A DNA stretch of 64,000 nucleotides from Skeletonema tropicum (taxonomy: Eukaryota > Bacillariophyta > Thalassiosirophyceae > Thalassiosirales > Thalassiosiraceae): the NCBI GenBank assembly GCA_037178625.1, contig CM074140.1:1426001-1490000 (forward strand), read 5' to 3'. A program made the translations under genes and the position numbers. The notes under the pieces are model-generated. The model was not told where the DNA came from. It did no database searches and worked only from the letters and a program-made list of their open reading frames with translations. Shown piece by piece: positions 41,307-52,936 of the stretch. Position 1 is the stretch's first letter; every line of letters begins with the position of its first letter.

Positions 41307-41730
41307 ATGTAGATTGAAGAGGATAGGATTGGTCTCTCCTCTGTTAGGGTTTAGGTTAGGGTACAACTGAATCAATTCATATTTAGATTCAAATTCAAAA
41401 ATGAGATATCTTTGAGAAGCTAATTCTCATTGTTAGTGATAAATAAAATTTTCTTCAAGCATTGCAAGAGCAACAAGCAACTGCATTGAATGTTGGTTAG
41501 AAGATGATGATTTGCTCTGCTTTGTGCTTTGCCAGTCACACTCGATTTTACTGCACCTGTGTGGAGGTCAACTGGAGAAGAGAAGGAAAACACGTCACAG
41601 TGGTTCACACGCAAAAGTGCATCAGTCAAGATCAGTCAGCGCAATGGGGCTGACTGCAGTGGAACATAACACTCTCATACTTCACTGCAACACTTTTACA
41701 TACATCTCTTTACTAACAACAACAGCAACA
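41307..41730. other. Gap with a short telomere-like motif
   Basis: The stretch contains TTAGGGTTTAGGTTAGGG at 41344-41361, three telomere-like units. Otherwise it holds the 5' region of the following gene, and no other gene is supported. Confidence 0.5.
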
Positions 41731-42216
41731 ATGAAGATCTCAACAGCACTTTCAGCACTTGCGGTGGCTACATCATGCTCTAGCAACGCCGTAGCATTTG
41801 CCCCATCGTCATCGAACCATTCAGTCAAATCCACAGCTCTCAATGCCAAGAAGCAAAACGTTGTTGCCGGAGCTGCTTTTTCAGCTCTTCTTGGATTGGG
41901 TCTCTCAGTACAGGTTGCGTCGGCGAACATTGATGAATTCTCTCTTCCATCGTATGATTCATCGAAAGGAACTTCTTTAATTGACTTAAATGACGAGGTT
42001 GCAACTGTCAACAAGAACAAAAGAGCTGAGGCCAAGGCCAAAAGAGAATATGTGGATACTTCTGCGGAAAAGATTGAGATGGATAGATTGAGAAAGGCAG
42101 AGAAAGATGGAAGCTCTCTACTGGATTCCTTGGCTTCGAACGCTGATGCTGAGAAGAAGGCACGCATTGAAGCGGAGAAAGCTGAGTCAAGAGCCAATCG
42201 GTGGAAGACTTTTTAA
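41731..42216 (+). CDS. Small plastid protein, likely thylakoid-directed
   Basis: A single exon of 161 residues starts at the ATG at 41731. A signal peptide ends in N-A-V-A-F-A-P, the plastid-import motif. After about 25 residues of transit sequence a second hydrophobic stretch ends in V-A-S-A-N, which looks like a thylakoid lumen signal with an A-x-A cleavage site. The mature part is about 95 residues, hydrophilic, rich in Lys, Glu, Ala and Asp, and probably helical. This three-part leader resembles extrinsic photosystem or lumen proteins, but no known subunit is recognised. There is no twin-arginine; K-K precedes the hydrophobic stretch. Confidence 0.68.
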   Translation: MKISTALSALAVATSCSSNAVAFAPSSSNHSVKSTALNAKKQNVVAGAAFSALLGLGLSVQVASANIDEFSLPSYDSSKGTSLIDLNDEVATVNKNKRAEAKAKREYVDTSAEKIEMDRLRKAEKDGSSLLDSLASNADAEKKARIEAEKAESRANRWKTF

Positions 42217-42540
42217 CTTGTTGCTTGGAATTTCTGAGTTGCGGGGCAGAGTGAAGAGGCACAAATATTTGCGTAGAAGTATCAGTCAGTCAGCTCTGAT
42301 GTGTTGATAATATTTGAGCGTGCCTGCAAAAACGTCTATGAAGTTTACTTAAACATGTATCATGTAGCTAACACAAGTTTGCTCTTCTGCGGAAACAGTA
42401 AGTGTGTATTGACGAAGCAAAAGCCCTCGACTTGAATCATAACAATTACCATTTAAAAATACACATCAACCATAGCGGTGAACATAATTACATTACTTTT
42501 ATCTTTGATATTCTACGTTGTCCTGGATAGATGATAGGTA
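42217..42540. other. Gap with no supported gene
   Basis: The space between two convergent genes. No structure is seen. Confidence 0.4.
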
Positions 42541-43277
42541 CTAAAACGATATGTTCCTCTGCTGTTGAGGAGAAGCATATCGTTGCTGCTGAGCAGACAG
42601 GCGCCTCTGCCGCTGTGGAGAAGCATATCGTTGCTGCTGAGGAGAAGGAAATTTCCTTGGTGGTGGCGGTGGCACCGAACGTCCTCGATTTCCTTTCTGA
42701 CGCGGAGGAGGAGCACGAAACTGGTCAAAAGGCGTGTCTTTGTACGACATCCCTGGTGGATCCGCGCTCTGGTCGGACCCAGTTGATATTACAGATTTGC
42801 TATCATCAACATGAGGCGAAGTTGTTCTTTCGCGTATTTGGTGAGAGTTGAATGCAATTGTTGAGTGTTCAGGGATTGCTTCCTTTTTCCAGCTAGAAGA
42901 GTCTCTATCATCACGGGGATTTGATCTTGATCTTGAGCCTGTTGAAGTTTGCGGTGGTATACTGCTGAAGATAATGTTGCCGCCGCTCTCTTCGGCGGAA
43001 GATTCTGAATCCGAATCAGATTGGACTGACAAGTGCTTTTCATATTGAACTTCGTAGCCCTCTCGATCGACAAGCTCATTCTGTTGTGGCAAACTTGTGT
43101 AAGATGCCGCAGGAGGATCTGCAGAATTGTTCGAAAACGTTGATGCTGAATCATATTGATCATGATGGTATTGGCTCTGGTAGTGCAGCTGTTGATAAGG
43201 CTGGTTGCTTGAGTCCTTGTAATAACCATGGTACTGTAGTTGATGATCATCTTGTGAGTGGGCTTCAATCATGTTCA

Positions 43278-43323
<46 letters not shown>

Positions 43324-45597
43324 AGAATATTGTGCTATGATATTTGACACCACTGGACCATAGTCAATGCTGCTTTGGCGAGAGTCATCATCATCGTCAT
43401 CACCATCATCATCGCTTTCACTATCACTACTACTGCTGCTACTGGAACTCTCGCTGTCGTCGTCATCAAACTCCTCCTCCACAGCATGCATTCCTACAGC
43501 ATGCCTATCTACAAGCGTAGAACCACCATCACTCGTTGTCGATATATCTGCGTCCATTGACAAGCCAAGATTCCCTCTGCTTTCAACCCCATCTTTGTGA
43601 CCTTGTCCGAGAGGAAGAAATTTTCTTGGTTGATGCTTACGTAGAATGAAGAAGGCCACACTTGCAATAAGTACACAAGCCACAACAACTCCACCTATAA
43701 TTCCCGAAACATCTGCGCTCCCAATACCACCCTCATTTCCAGCTCGTACTCCAGGCTTCATATTCGAGACGAACGGAAATTCAGTTGATGCAGACTCAGC
43801 CTCCATTTCGCCCTGGAGGGGTACTAACTGTACAGCTTGGACTCCTACGTCACCTTGGTCGTTATCTTGGCCCTGACCAAGTTTGCCGCATTGAGTTTCT
43901 CTCGATGCAGAAACTTGGTTTGTTCCGTCAATGAAAGTATACATACTTGTAATTGTAGCGTTCGGGACGACAGATATGAGTTCGAATTTCAATCTGTAAG
44001 ATCCTTCAGTCAAGTTGCCGAACATGTAATGGCCAGGGAACGGGACAAATTTGACTGACGGGAGTACAGAGTTTGCAGGTTGACAATCGATTAACGAAAC
44101 TTTCACAATTCCATCTCCGACTGTGTAACCTTTGACTGCAATACTGCGCTCATCGGGGTCCATTATTTTGTTGTTGTTCGTGTCCATGTAGACAAAGCCT
44201 GCAATAGATGACAATTTGACTGGTTCTATTTTCGCGAGTCCTAACATGGCAGGAGATTCAGTGGCAGCCTCAGCAACTTGAGGCAAGCTGGGTATATCAT
44301 CAAAAATCATCGCTTCTATCGCTGGAGCATCTTCAAAGGGTACCACAGCATCTTTCGTATACAAGCCCACATTTGACACAATGATAGTCTTAGAAGATGA
44401 CATGCAATCTGTCCAGCCCGAGTTGGAATATTGTACTCCGGCTGAGTAGCCGTACGTATCTTGGTCAACTTCGTAAAAAGCTCTGTACTCGCCATAGGGA
44501 AGCTGGATGAAATACAATCCTTCTACGTCAGTTCTGACAGATCCAGCTGCAGTAACCCGTCCATTTGCCACGCATTCGTAAAATTTTACTTCGAAATCCC
44601 CTAAACGCGTCTCTTCTCTGCCCATCTTCCCATCACGGTCTTCGTCCTGCCACACGTATCCGTAAATGATTGTCTTTTTCGATTGGCTTCCAATTTGTAA
44701 AGAGCTCGTCGATGGTGTGACACTGGGTGCGTACGATGGGGATGGTGTTAGTCTCATGGTTGGCACAGAAGAGGAATCGGTAGAGTCCCATACAGTGTCC
44801 CATATTCCTGCAGCCGACCCTGCAGTCGACTCTTCAGCAGCAAAAGCTGGTGTCACTTGTTGCGAAGGTTGCAGTGTCTGTGGTGAAGTTGGTGATGAAG
44901 ATGGGGGATCAAACGATATCAATGTGTCAGTGTCTACCTCCACTCCCCATGTTGTCATTCCATTCGGCATCCCAGGCTTTGCTTGTGACGTCAAAGTCAC
45001 GCAGAATGTGCCAGGTTGCACGCTCTCTGCAACAATGCAATCATTTGAAAGCAATAAGCTACTGTAGTATTCTTTTCCCTGCTCACGATTTTTGTAGTCA
45101 TAGTTGGAGTCATAAATTTCATCGTAAGATGAATCGAATCCCAAGATACTTCCATCTTCTGCCAATCTTATGAATCCAAAAGGTCGCTCATCATCGACGA
45201 AGAGGGAGGTAGGTTTCGCCTGCCATGCTATCATCTCTGGAGTTGCATCTGTATCATTCGTAGCAAAGCCTAAGATGAATCTCCCTCGGTAATCGATTCC
45301 AAATCGAAGTTGACCGTCACAAAGAAATTCATTTTGCTGTAAGATGCCGCCTGGTTTGAGCAAAGAGCCTCTGCACTTGCTGGTGGTGCTTTCTTCTATC
45401 CGACGATGTCTTATTTCAAGCTGTGATAATTCTGATGGACGCCGCCGCCTCAAATTGATTTTATTCGAATGCTGACGATCAATGTATTTTTCCGCTGCAG
45501 CTGAAGTTACTGCCGAATGAGACGACCCAAGAGACGCAGCAACTGCGACCATTACTGCAATCCTTCGCCAGTGCCTTCGTTCCCTGTTCTTCATCAT
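42541..45597 (-). CDS. Type I surface protein with SdrD B-like domains and polyQ cytoplasmic tail
   Basis: The first ATG at 45597 opens a single exon of 1018 residues. A signal sequence with an Arg-rich start and hydrophobic core lies at about 8-25. Two SdrD B-like (Cna-B type) domains are visible: one opening G-Y-V-W-Q-D-E-D-R-D-G-K-M near residue 315 and one opening G-F-V-Y-M-D-T-N-N-N-K-I near residue 460, both with the D-x-N/D-x-D calcium-loop pattern. A transmembrane segment follows near residue 640, then a long tail with Asp/Ser-rich stretches, a run of about 17 Gln (about 43278-43322) and Arg/Pro-rich repeats (R-Y-A-S-P-Q units) at the end. It is probably a cell-surface adhesion or wall-associated protein. 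Confidence 0.75.
43278..43322. repeat. CTG microsatellite encoding poly-Gln
   Basis: About fifteen CTG units in a row, read as CAG on the coding (minus) strand, encode poly-Gln in the tail of the SdrD B-like protein. Confidence 0.95.
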
Positions 45598-46497
45598 GAG
45601 ATGTGTTGTCCAGTTCGCCCTACTTTGATGACCTCCACCTCTGCTGCAAATCACCCGGTTGGCCGGTCAATCGTACCAAGAGCGAATGAGGCGACAAAAC
45701 TATTCGCCTACTCCGTTCTTGTTCGTGTCAACTGCCTCTAATGCGGCGCGATGTTCACGCTGCTACGTGGGTCACCACAGCCTGGTTGCTGGCCTCGCCG
45801 GCGGCGTTTCGCAGTTTTTGAATATTTGATTTTTGTCACGATTCCCATTTTGTGTGTGATCCCAACAAGCAAAGAGTGAAAGAAAAACCTTCTGTCCTGA
45901 TGACGTCATCCGGTATCCGGCCTTTGCATGAAAAAGTTAGCTGTAGTTAAGAAGTAAGTACGTAGCTTCATTGCAGCACGGGAACCATTGCAGCATTCAG
46001 TGAGCATTACTTAGCAGGAGCGTTGACGGACCTCCTTGCTTGCAGAGGACTTGCAGATAAGAATGATGTTGCATTAAAATATGTACCATAAGTCCAATAC
46101 CAGATAAGTCAGTCCTCCGGAAGGCAATTTCTGTGTTTGTGTATTGCAAATGCAAATCAAAAAGAAAAGAGATGGGGATTTAACTGTACAGTGTCATTTA
46201 ATTTACTCTTAGAAAGCACACACATGATGTATGAGTATCTGAGGTCTCTAATTCAGTATCAATATCCCTACTTTTCTCATCTAGTCTCTCGCTGCTAGCC
46301 TCTTTCAATGGTCTGCTATCATCGTCTCACTGTGATACAAACTTAATTCTTCCTCACAGACGTGTTGGTCATATCTTTTGTACATACATGTTGCAGAAAA
46401 GAGAGCTTGTCTTATGAACAAATCTCTCTAATTCAAGAGGTGTGGCAAAGTAGAGAAGAATAGAATAATCTTGTCTTCATGCCTGCAAAATAATAAT
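45598..46497. other. Gap with no supported gene
   Basis: A 900-bp stretch between two leftward genes. It includes the promoter of the SdrD B-like gene (a palindromic TGACGTCA at about 45900-45907 is notable as a possible bZIP/CRE-type site). No coding sequence is supported. Confidence 0.45.
45900..45907. promoter_or_regulatory. Possible bZIP/CRE-type site
   Basis: A perfect TGACGTCA palindrome lies about 300 bp upstream of the SdrD B-like gene start. Diatom genes answering to CO2 and cAMP are known to use such CRE-like sites, but this one alone proves nothing. Confidence 0.3.
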
Positions 46498-46863
46498 TCA
46501 TCTTGGTCCATCCTTTCCTCCTCCTCCATCTCTGTAGGTTGAGTCGGTTTGAATTCTCTCCCAGCAACGCCGGTCTGCATCATTGAATTTTCTCTGTATC
46601 TGTTGCACACACTCTCTACCAGTGACTAACATCCTTGCGATTATTAATGGATCTTTTTCTTCCCTACTAGCCTCAAATTCTTTGCGTGCTTCCGCTTTTA
46701 ATTTCATGTTCCATGGTATGCCTTTTTCGTCACACCAATGAAATGCCTTGGCAGTGCGCAATATCTCTCTGTATAGACTCTTCGCCTCATTTCTAGTGAC
46801 TGAAGCGCGGAGGTGCTTTGCTGCGCTCTTCCCTGCCGACGGGATTATTATTGTGGGAGGCAT
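46498..46863 (-). CDS. LYR motif protein
   Basis: A single exon of 121 residues starts at the first ATG at 46863. The Complex1_LYR-like domain is marked by S-L-Y-R-E-I-L-R near residue 30, then a basic amphipathic helical region with F at a conserved spacing and K-D-P-L-I-I-A-R-M-L. LYR proteins act in mitochondria with acyl-carrier protein and the Fe-S or respiratory-complex assembly machinery. Which LYRM it is cannot be told. The basic, acid-poor first 25 residues fit a mitochondrial leader. Confidence 0.78.
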   Translation of the reverse strand: MPPTIIIPSAGKSAAKHLRASVTRNEAKSLYREILRTAKAFHWCDEKGIPWNMKLKAEARKEFEASREEKDPLIIARMLVTGRECVQQIQRKFNDADRRCWERIQTDSTYRDGGGGKDGPR

Positions 46864-47254
46864 TCTGAACAAATAATAATGATATCGAGGAGATAATATT
46901 CGATATGCAGCCTCTCCGTCTATAAATGCAAATAATCACTCCTACTCTGTTGCCGAGTGAGAGTAGGGAAAAGGTCCTTTGCCTAGTTGATTAATGCAAG
47001 TCTTGTATCCCACCTCCCACCAATCAATCGTGGCTGTCGGTTATGGAGGTGTTAATGAAAGCGATCTCGTGGTGTGGGGCTTTAGGCTGGCTTTAGGTAT
47101 TTCTGTGCTATCTCCGATTTTTCTATATTATTCCTACGTAGGTCGCCACGTGGGAATTCCAATTTTTTCTTGTGCCAACACCCAAAGCAGGCCAACACCG
47201 TGTCCACAAGGTATCGAAGATTTTGAGCGCCTCTGGGTCGATTAGAACGCAAAG
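46864..47254. other. Divergent promoter region
   Basis: Between the LYR gene (leftward) and the YL1 domain gene (rightward). An 83-codon frame at 46994-47245 has no recognised domain and is not called. Confidence 0.4.
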
Positions 47255-47965
47255 ATGAGCAGTACAGCAGCACAGAGAAAAGCATGGAATGAGGCCATGA
47301 AGGCAGCCGGGGCCAAGCTTCCGTCTTCTGGCGGTGGCAGGGCCTCAGATCGACGTCGAAAGGCGTCACGGAGAGATAAGGCGCGGAAATCATCTGTTTA
47401 TGGGGGAGACACCGGCGGGTCGACTATGGAAGAGCGTGAATTTCGAGTGGCAATCCACATGGACATGCTAGAGGGTGTCACTGATAATGCAGCGGCTGGG
47501 GTGGATGATGACGATGATTATGATGAGTTTGCAGACCTCGAAGATGAGGATAATAAGGGCAAAAAGGGGACAAAGAAGAAGAAGACGAGGCAACGCAAAA
47601 GTGCTGCAAAGAGCAAAAAGGCGTCTTCCTCAGCAAAATATTTGCGTGCCAGATCGCTGGCGTCAATTTTGATTGAGGAAGCAAATCGATCAGACTCCAC
47701 TGCGAAGCAATATGTTGCGGCAGCTGTTCAGCAATATGACAATACTTCTACCAACATTGGGGCAATCACTCCATATCCGCCACGAAAATTTTGCCCAGTG
47801 ACAGGGCTATTCGGAGTCTACACAGAGCCTAAGAGTCAGATCCCCTACGCAAATTTGAAGGCCCTAGAGCAGATAAGAGAACGCGCTCCTCCGTGGATGA
47901 ATATAACTAGCTCAGGTACTGCAATCTATTTGGAAGCGATCAAGACGTTACGGAATGATGCGTAG
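47255..47965 (+). CDS. YL1 C-terminal domain protein, INO80 complex Ies6/INO80C-like
   Basis: A single exon of 236 residues starts at the ATG at 47255. The first 140 residues are basic and acidic low-complexity segments (R-R-K-A-S-R-R, then poly-Asp, then K-K-K-K-T-R-Q-R-K). The C-terminal 60 residues hold the YL1_C domain, with P-Y-P-P-R-K-F-C-P-V-T-G-L-F-G-V-Y-T-E-P and I-P-Y-A-N-L-K-A-L-E. Ies6/INO80C and Vps72/Swc2 are the two main families; the small size and lack of the long N-terminal YL1 region favour Ies6. The protein would act in chromatin remodelling in the nucleus. Confidence 0.78.
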   Translation: MSSTAAQRKAWNEAMKAAGAKLPSSGGGRASDRRRKASRRDKARKSSVYGGDTGGSTMEEREFRVAIHMDMLEGVTDNAAAGVDDDDDYDEFADLEDEDNKGKKGTKKKKTRQRKSAAKSKKASSSAKYLRARSLASILIEEANRSDSTAKQYVAAAVQQYDNTSTNIGAITPYPPRKFCPVTGLFGVYTEPKSQIPYANLKALEQIRERAPPWMNITSSGTAIYLEAIKTLRNDA

Positions 47966-48072
47966 TGCATACATCGAATGGATACAGAAATAATGTACGA
48001 TTTAATGTTGATGCGGCAACGAAAATGAATTAGCAACTACAATGGGTTATTGGTTATATCTCATGCGTAAAT

Positions 48073-50390
48073 TTAGGCGGCAACGGCAGCCTCTTCCTCA
48101 ACTTCCTCTTCCTCCTTGTCCTTCCACATATCATAGCTCTTGATCAATTCAACTAGGGCTTCGACGGCATCGTCATTAGGAATATTCTTCCTGACGACCT
48201 CCTTACCGTAGTATAAGTCAACCTTTCCAGGAAGTGTTCCCACGTATCCAAAGTCAGCGTCGGCCATTTCTCCGGGACCATTGACGATGCACCCCATAAC
48301 AGCTACAGTGACACCAGGTAAGTGTCCAGTGGCGTCCTGAATCTTTGCGGTGGTCTCTTGCAAGTCGAAGAGTGTTCTTCCACAAGATGGGCAAGATACG
48401 AATTCTGTCTTGGTATTACGCATACGGCATCCCTGAAGCAACGAGAAGGCAGTGTTGCGGAGGAAATCAACACTGAAATTGTTCTCTCCCACTTGCTCAA
48501 TCAAAACACCGTCTCCATTTCCATCTGTCAATAGAGATCCGACCTTTGTTCCAAGTTCCAAAGCAAGGTTGTTTGAGTCTGCGACCTTTGTCTTGTAGTG
48601 GTGGATTGCTGGTGCATCGATATCATTCGCCTTGAAGATTTCAAATACGCGACGAGAAGCATGCAATTGTGACACTGAAGGGTCGATAGCGATCAAAACC
48701 ATGACGGGGTTAAGATCCTTAACTTTGGCAATTAGATCATCATCTTCTGTGCCATCAATTTCAATCGCGAGACGGATAGCACCATCGGGAAGCTGAAAAA
48801 GGAGATAAAATTAATAATAGAATTGAATGTACAAATACAACACCTGCAAATACGACTCACCTCTCCATTTGCTTCGGCGGCTTCAGTAAGGCTCATGAGT
48901 GCAACAGCATTGTCAAGGGGGTTCTTTTTAAGCTCTTCTGCCGGTACAATAACACCAGTTCCGACCTCCATCATTCTGCGAAGAGCAGTCCTGGCATTGG
49001 TATCGTCGACAGCAGGAAGAGTCCTCATGAAAATAGAGTCAGATGTTGCAATATCTTTGAATGGCATGCCGACAGCAGTTTTGAACCCAAGCTCCTTGTA
49101 GAGGTAAGGAGCACTGTCCTGTGAAAGCATCTTTGGCAAAACTGAGCTGATAACAGAACCATTGGGGTTCAAGAACAAACTGACATCAACCTTGTCTTCT
49201 TCTGTCTTCTCGGGAAGAACTCCAGTTCTGCGAGAATAGGCAGTAATATCACGTGTATCAACGTATTTCTTCACGGCGGCCTGGCGAGAAGCAGCATCTG
49301 GGTTAGTAGCAGCGAGGCGAGCCTCTGACATTTCGCTAAGGCGGTTGCATGGTTCATATTCAAACTCGGGGTCCTCTGTCAAAGACACACGAACAGTATC
49401 TCCAAGACCATCAGCAAGAAGAGTTCCAATACCGACAGCGGACTTCATGCGTCCATCCTCTCCCTCACCAGCTTCAGTCACACCCAAGTGAAGAGGATAA
49501 TCCCAGTCAAGACGGTACATTTCGGATGCAAGCAAACGATAACTCTGCACCATAACAAGTGGGTTGCTTGCCTTCATGGAGAAGACGAAGTTGTGGAAAT
49601 CCTGACTACGGCAAATATCAGCAAACTCAATTGCAGACTCGACCATACCACGGGGGGTGTCTCCGTAATATGAGAGAACACGAGATGATAAAGAACCGTG
49701 GTTGGTTCCAATACGCATGCACCGATTGAGATCTTTGCATTTTTGCACCAATGGAATCATTGCCTCAGCAAGATATTCACGTTCCTGAACATAGTCTGCT
49801 TCTGACTCGTACACCTTTTCTTCAAAATCTTTCCTTCCATCTGCAAAGTTTCCAGGGTTGATACGAATTTTCTCCACAGCATCTGCCACCAACTGAGCCA
49901 CCACAGGTTGGAAATGCATATCAGCACAAAGAGGAATATCATATCCCTTTTTGAAGAGACCCTCACGGATAGCGGCTGCGGCAGTAGCCTCGCGTTTTCC
50001 TTGCACAGTGATCCTAACCAAATCAAATCCCTTATCAGCACATCTCATGATTTGCTCAATGGAAGCATCAACATTAGCAGTATCAGTTGTGGCCATAGTC
50101 TGACGCACGATAGGGTGATCCGAACCAAACTTAATGGGTCCGCAAGTAACAGTGCGGGTCTTGCGACGGGTTACTGAGTAGAGGTCCTCACAGTATTTTC
50201 CAAGTACTCCGTTTACTTCATCACGCTCTCCCGTCTTCCACGATGGCGTCCAAAGAATATCGTCAGCCGATGTTGGGTATGCGGACATATGAAGTGAACT
50301 GCTTTTGATAGCAGGGCTTGGTCCGACAAAGGCTTCAACATTTGTCGCCAATACAACAGCCGCAACGGCGTAAGGGGAGATCTTCACCAT
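48073..50390 (-). CDS. ispG: 4-hydroxy-3-methylbut-2-enyl diphosphate synthase, two exons
   Basis: Exon 1 is 50390-48861 and exon 2 48792-48073; the 68-bp intron has GTGAGT and TTCAG ends, and the join gives 749 residues. The N-terminus is a signal peptide ending in V-E-A-F-V-G-P, a plastid-import motif. The TIM barrel begins near residue 60 with V-T-C-G-P-I-K-F-G, and the large insertion found in plant and algal IspG accounts for the length. In exon 2 the Fe-S ligands lie in S-C-P-S-C-G-R-T and [10 protein letters not shown]. It converts MEcPP to HMBPP in the plastid MEP pathway of isoprenoid synthesis, taking electrons from ferredoxin. Confidence 0.96.
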
Positions 50391-50696
50391 GGTTAAAAAG
50401 ATTCAAAAAGGATTCGACCGATGGTTGAATGCAAGTTGTGTGATCGATCTATCGATTGTCGAGAGCGTGCTTGAAGTGCATTGTTCCATTCCAGCCTCCA
50501 TTTGGAAGTGGACAACTAAAGTAGAGAAAACAGGGAAGGGGTGCCGGGAGAAGAAAGAGTTTCTAGGAAATAAGAGAAGGAAAACCGAACTTACTCTCGA
50601 TGTCTTACTGAGATGACAACATGGAAACTATTATTTTAGGGAGGCAGTTAGTCTATTCTCTGGTACCTAATGACACCTAATGAGTATGCTCAATGC
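50391..50696. other. Short gap upstream of IspG
   Basis: This lies between IspG and the next leftward gene and would hold the IspG promoter. No motif is called. Confidence 0.4.
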
Positions 50697-52756
50697 TCAT
50701 AAACCATTTGCTGCTTTGTGAGCATTTACTAATGCTAGTTGCTCGTCAGTTGGCTTCATTGCAGGGAACAACAAGACTTCCTTGATGTTGTTCTTGTTCG
50801 TCAAAAACATAGTGAGACGATCAACACCAAGACCCCAACCACCGGTAGGGGGAAGGCCGTGCTCTAATGCAGTGATGAAAGAATCATCCATGACCATTGC
50901 TTCGTCGTCACCTTCCTTTCCTTGGCTGGCTTGCTCAAGGAAACGTTGGTATTGAACGACTGGATTGTTCAATTCTGTGTAGGCATTGGCCAGCTGAAAG
51001 TAGTACAAGAATGCATCTAAAGTCAGAAAATTGTTGCAAATTTCTCACACTTGAATCAGTACAGTACAATGGGCAGGCTCAGGGAGTATTGCGTATTGTC
51101 AAGATGAGCATCGTCAGTGCTTTCGCTTGGACTGGTGCCAGCATCTAAAATCTCTTCATAGCCAAGAAAAGTCTCCAAACCACGATCTACTCACCTCTCT
51201 GCCGCAAACAAACAACTCGAATCGCTCAGTAAGACCCTTCTTCTCCCTATGGTACTTGGCCAAAGGACTCATAATCTGTGGATGCTCAGTAATGAAAGTA
51301 GGGTGAACAATATTGTCCTCCAAGAATTCTCCTACTAGTGTGTCCAAAAGACGTGCAGTTGTATGAGGAGGTGCACACTCCAACTCGTACTTTTCCAAAA
51401 TCTTTTCTAGCTTTGCATCAATCTCAGGGTCATCCAACTCTGGCAACTTTTCACCAATCTTTTCTTCAATTCCTTCAATCATTGAAATCCTTTTGAACGG
51501 TGGAGTGAAGTCAATTTCAACTTCGTCTGCATTAGGTTTGGGTTGATACTTGATCTTGTAGCTTCCGGTGACTTCTTTCACCATTCCACTAAGCATCTCC
51601 TCTGTCATATCCATGAGATCATTGTAGTCAGCGTATGCTTCATATGATTCGCAGGTGGTAAATTCTGGGTTGTGTGTCAAATCAATACCTTCATTGCGGA
51701 ACTGACGTCCGATCTCATACACTCGGTCCAGGCCTCCTACAACAAGCATCTTAAGGTAGAGTTCCGGCGCAATACGCATGAACATTTCGAGAGACAAGTC
51801 ATTGTGAAAAGTGACGAATGGTCGAGCCACAGCTCCACCAGGGATCATGTTCATCATGGGAGTCTCCACTTCGAGAAAATGCCTATCGTTGAAATATTTG
51901 CGGATGTAGTTGATGATTTGAGAACGGCGTTCAAACACTTGACGAATGTCAGAGTTCACGATGAGATCAAGGTAACGCTGACGGTAACGAGTTTCCATGT
52001 TGGTGATTCCGCCTTGGCCACCAGCATTTGCCTTGGGAAGCATGTGCAGACATGGACTCAGAAGAACTAACTCAACTGGGAAGAGTGATAGTTGACCTGT
52101 CTTGGACTTTCCAGCATATCCACGGGCACCAATAATATCTCCTCTCTTGATCATGTTGTTGATTTCGTCGAAGGCTTCGGCACCAGCAGCATAATCTTTG
52201 AGAGATGCCATAAGCTGAAGTTGAGCACCATCACCACGAATGTCGTAAAACATCAGTTTGCCTTGCCCACGGATAGACTGCACACGACCAGCAACTGTAA
52301 CTAAATTGTCGCTCAAATGAGTGCCAGGTTCGGTAATAGGATCGAACTCAGATGCAAAATCTGGGAGACGGTGGCTGACATTAAATTTGTGCGGGTATGG
52401 ATTTCCTCCGGAAGTCTCAATCTGCTTGATCTGCTGTTCACGATTGGCTTTGTATTGAGAGGGGTCAAGATCCTCATCATCAGCTGCAACGGCCTTCTTC
52501 TTGGGCTTCTTTGCGTCTTCGGCAGCCTGGTCATCAAAAACTCGGAATATCAGATGAAGCTACGGAAAATGATGGGTTAGACACAAAAGACAAATAATCA
52601 TCTCACCTTTGCAGCCGCCTTTTCGGCTTTCTTTTTAGCCGCAGCCTCGGCCTTCAACAACTTCTTGAGGGCATTTTTGGACAGAGGCTGCCCGTTCTCG
52701 TCTAATCGAACTTCTGCCATCGCTGTGGTAGCACTTTCAACTGCTTTGTCCGCCAT
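50697..52756 (-). CDS. KARS: Lysyl-tRNA synthetase (class II), three exons
   Basis: Exons are 52756-52607, 52526-51195 and 50993-50697; introns of 80 and 201 bp have GTGAG donors and CAG acceptors, and the product is 592 residues. The N-terminus is a Lys/Ala/Glu-rich extension typical of eukaryotic cytosolic enzymes. An OB-fold anticodon-binding domain begins near residue 110 (N-L-V-T-V-A-G-R-V). Class II motif 2 is [15 protein letters not shown], with the lysine-pocket [12 protein letters not shown]. Motif 3 is G-W-G-L-G-V-D-R-L. It charges tRNA-Lys. No plastid leader is seen, so it is the cytosolic form; dual targeting from a second start cannot be excluded. Confidence 0.95.
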
Positions 52757-52936
52757 GGTCAATGTTTTTTTGTGGAGAGCGAGAGGAACGGAGGAGGAGG
52801 AGAGAGAGGAGCGACGCATGACAGACCAAGACGTGAAAAAATAAAAAAATGGAAAATGGAATTCGAAAAAGACGAAGATAATAGGTATCAATGAAGCAGG
52901 TGAAGGCCGGTGAATGAAGGCCCTACTGTAGATATC

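Noticed and set aside
41682..42197. Leftward 171-codon frame opposite the thylakoid protein
   Set aside because: It is antisense to a gene with a clear plastid leader and has no domain of its own.
43086..43340. Plus-strand frame with poly-Ala
   Set aside because: It is the opposite strand of the poly-Gln tract in the SdrD B-like gene.
46994..47245. 83-codon frame upstream of the YL1 gene
   Set aside because: It lies in the promoter or 5' UTR and shows no family pattern.
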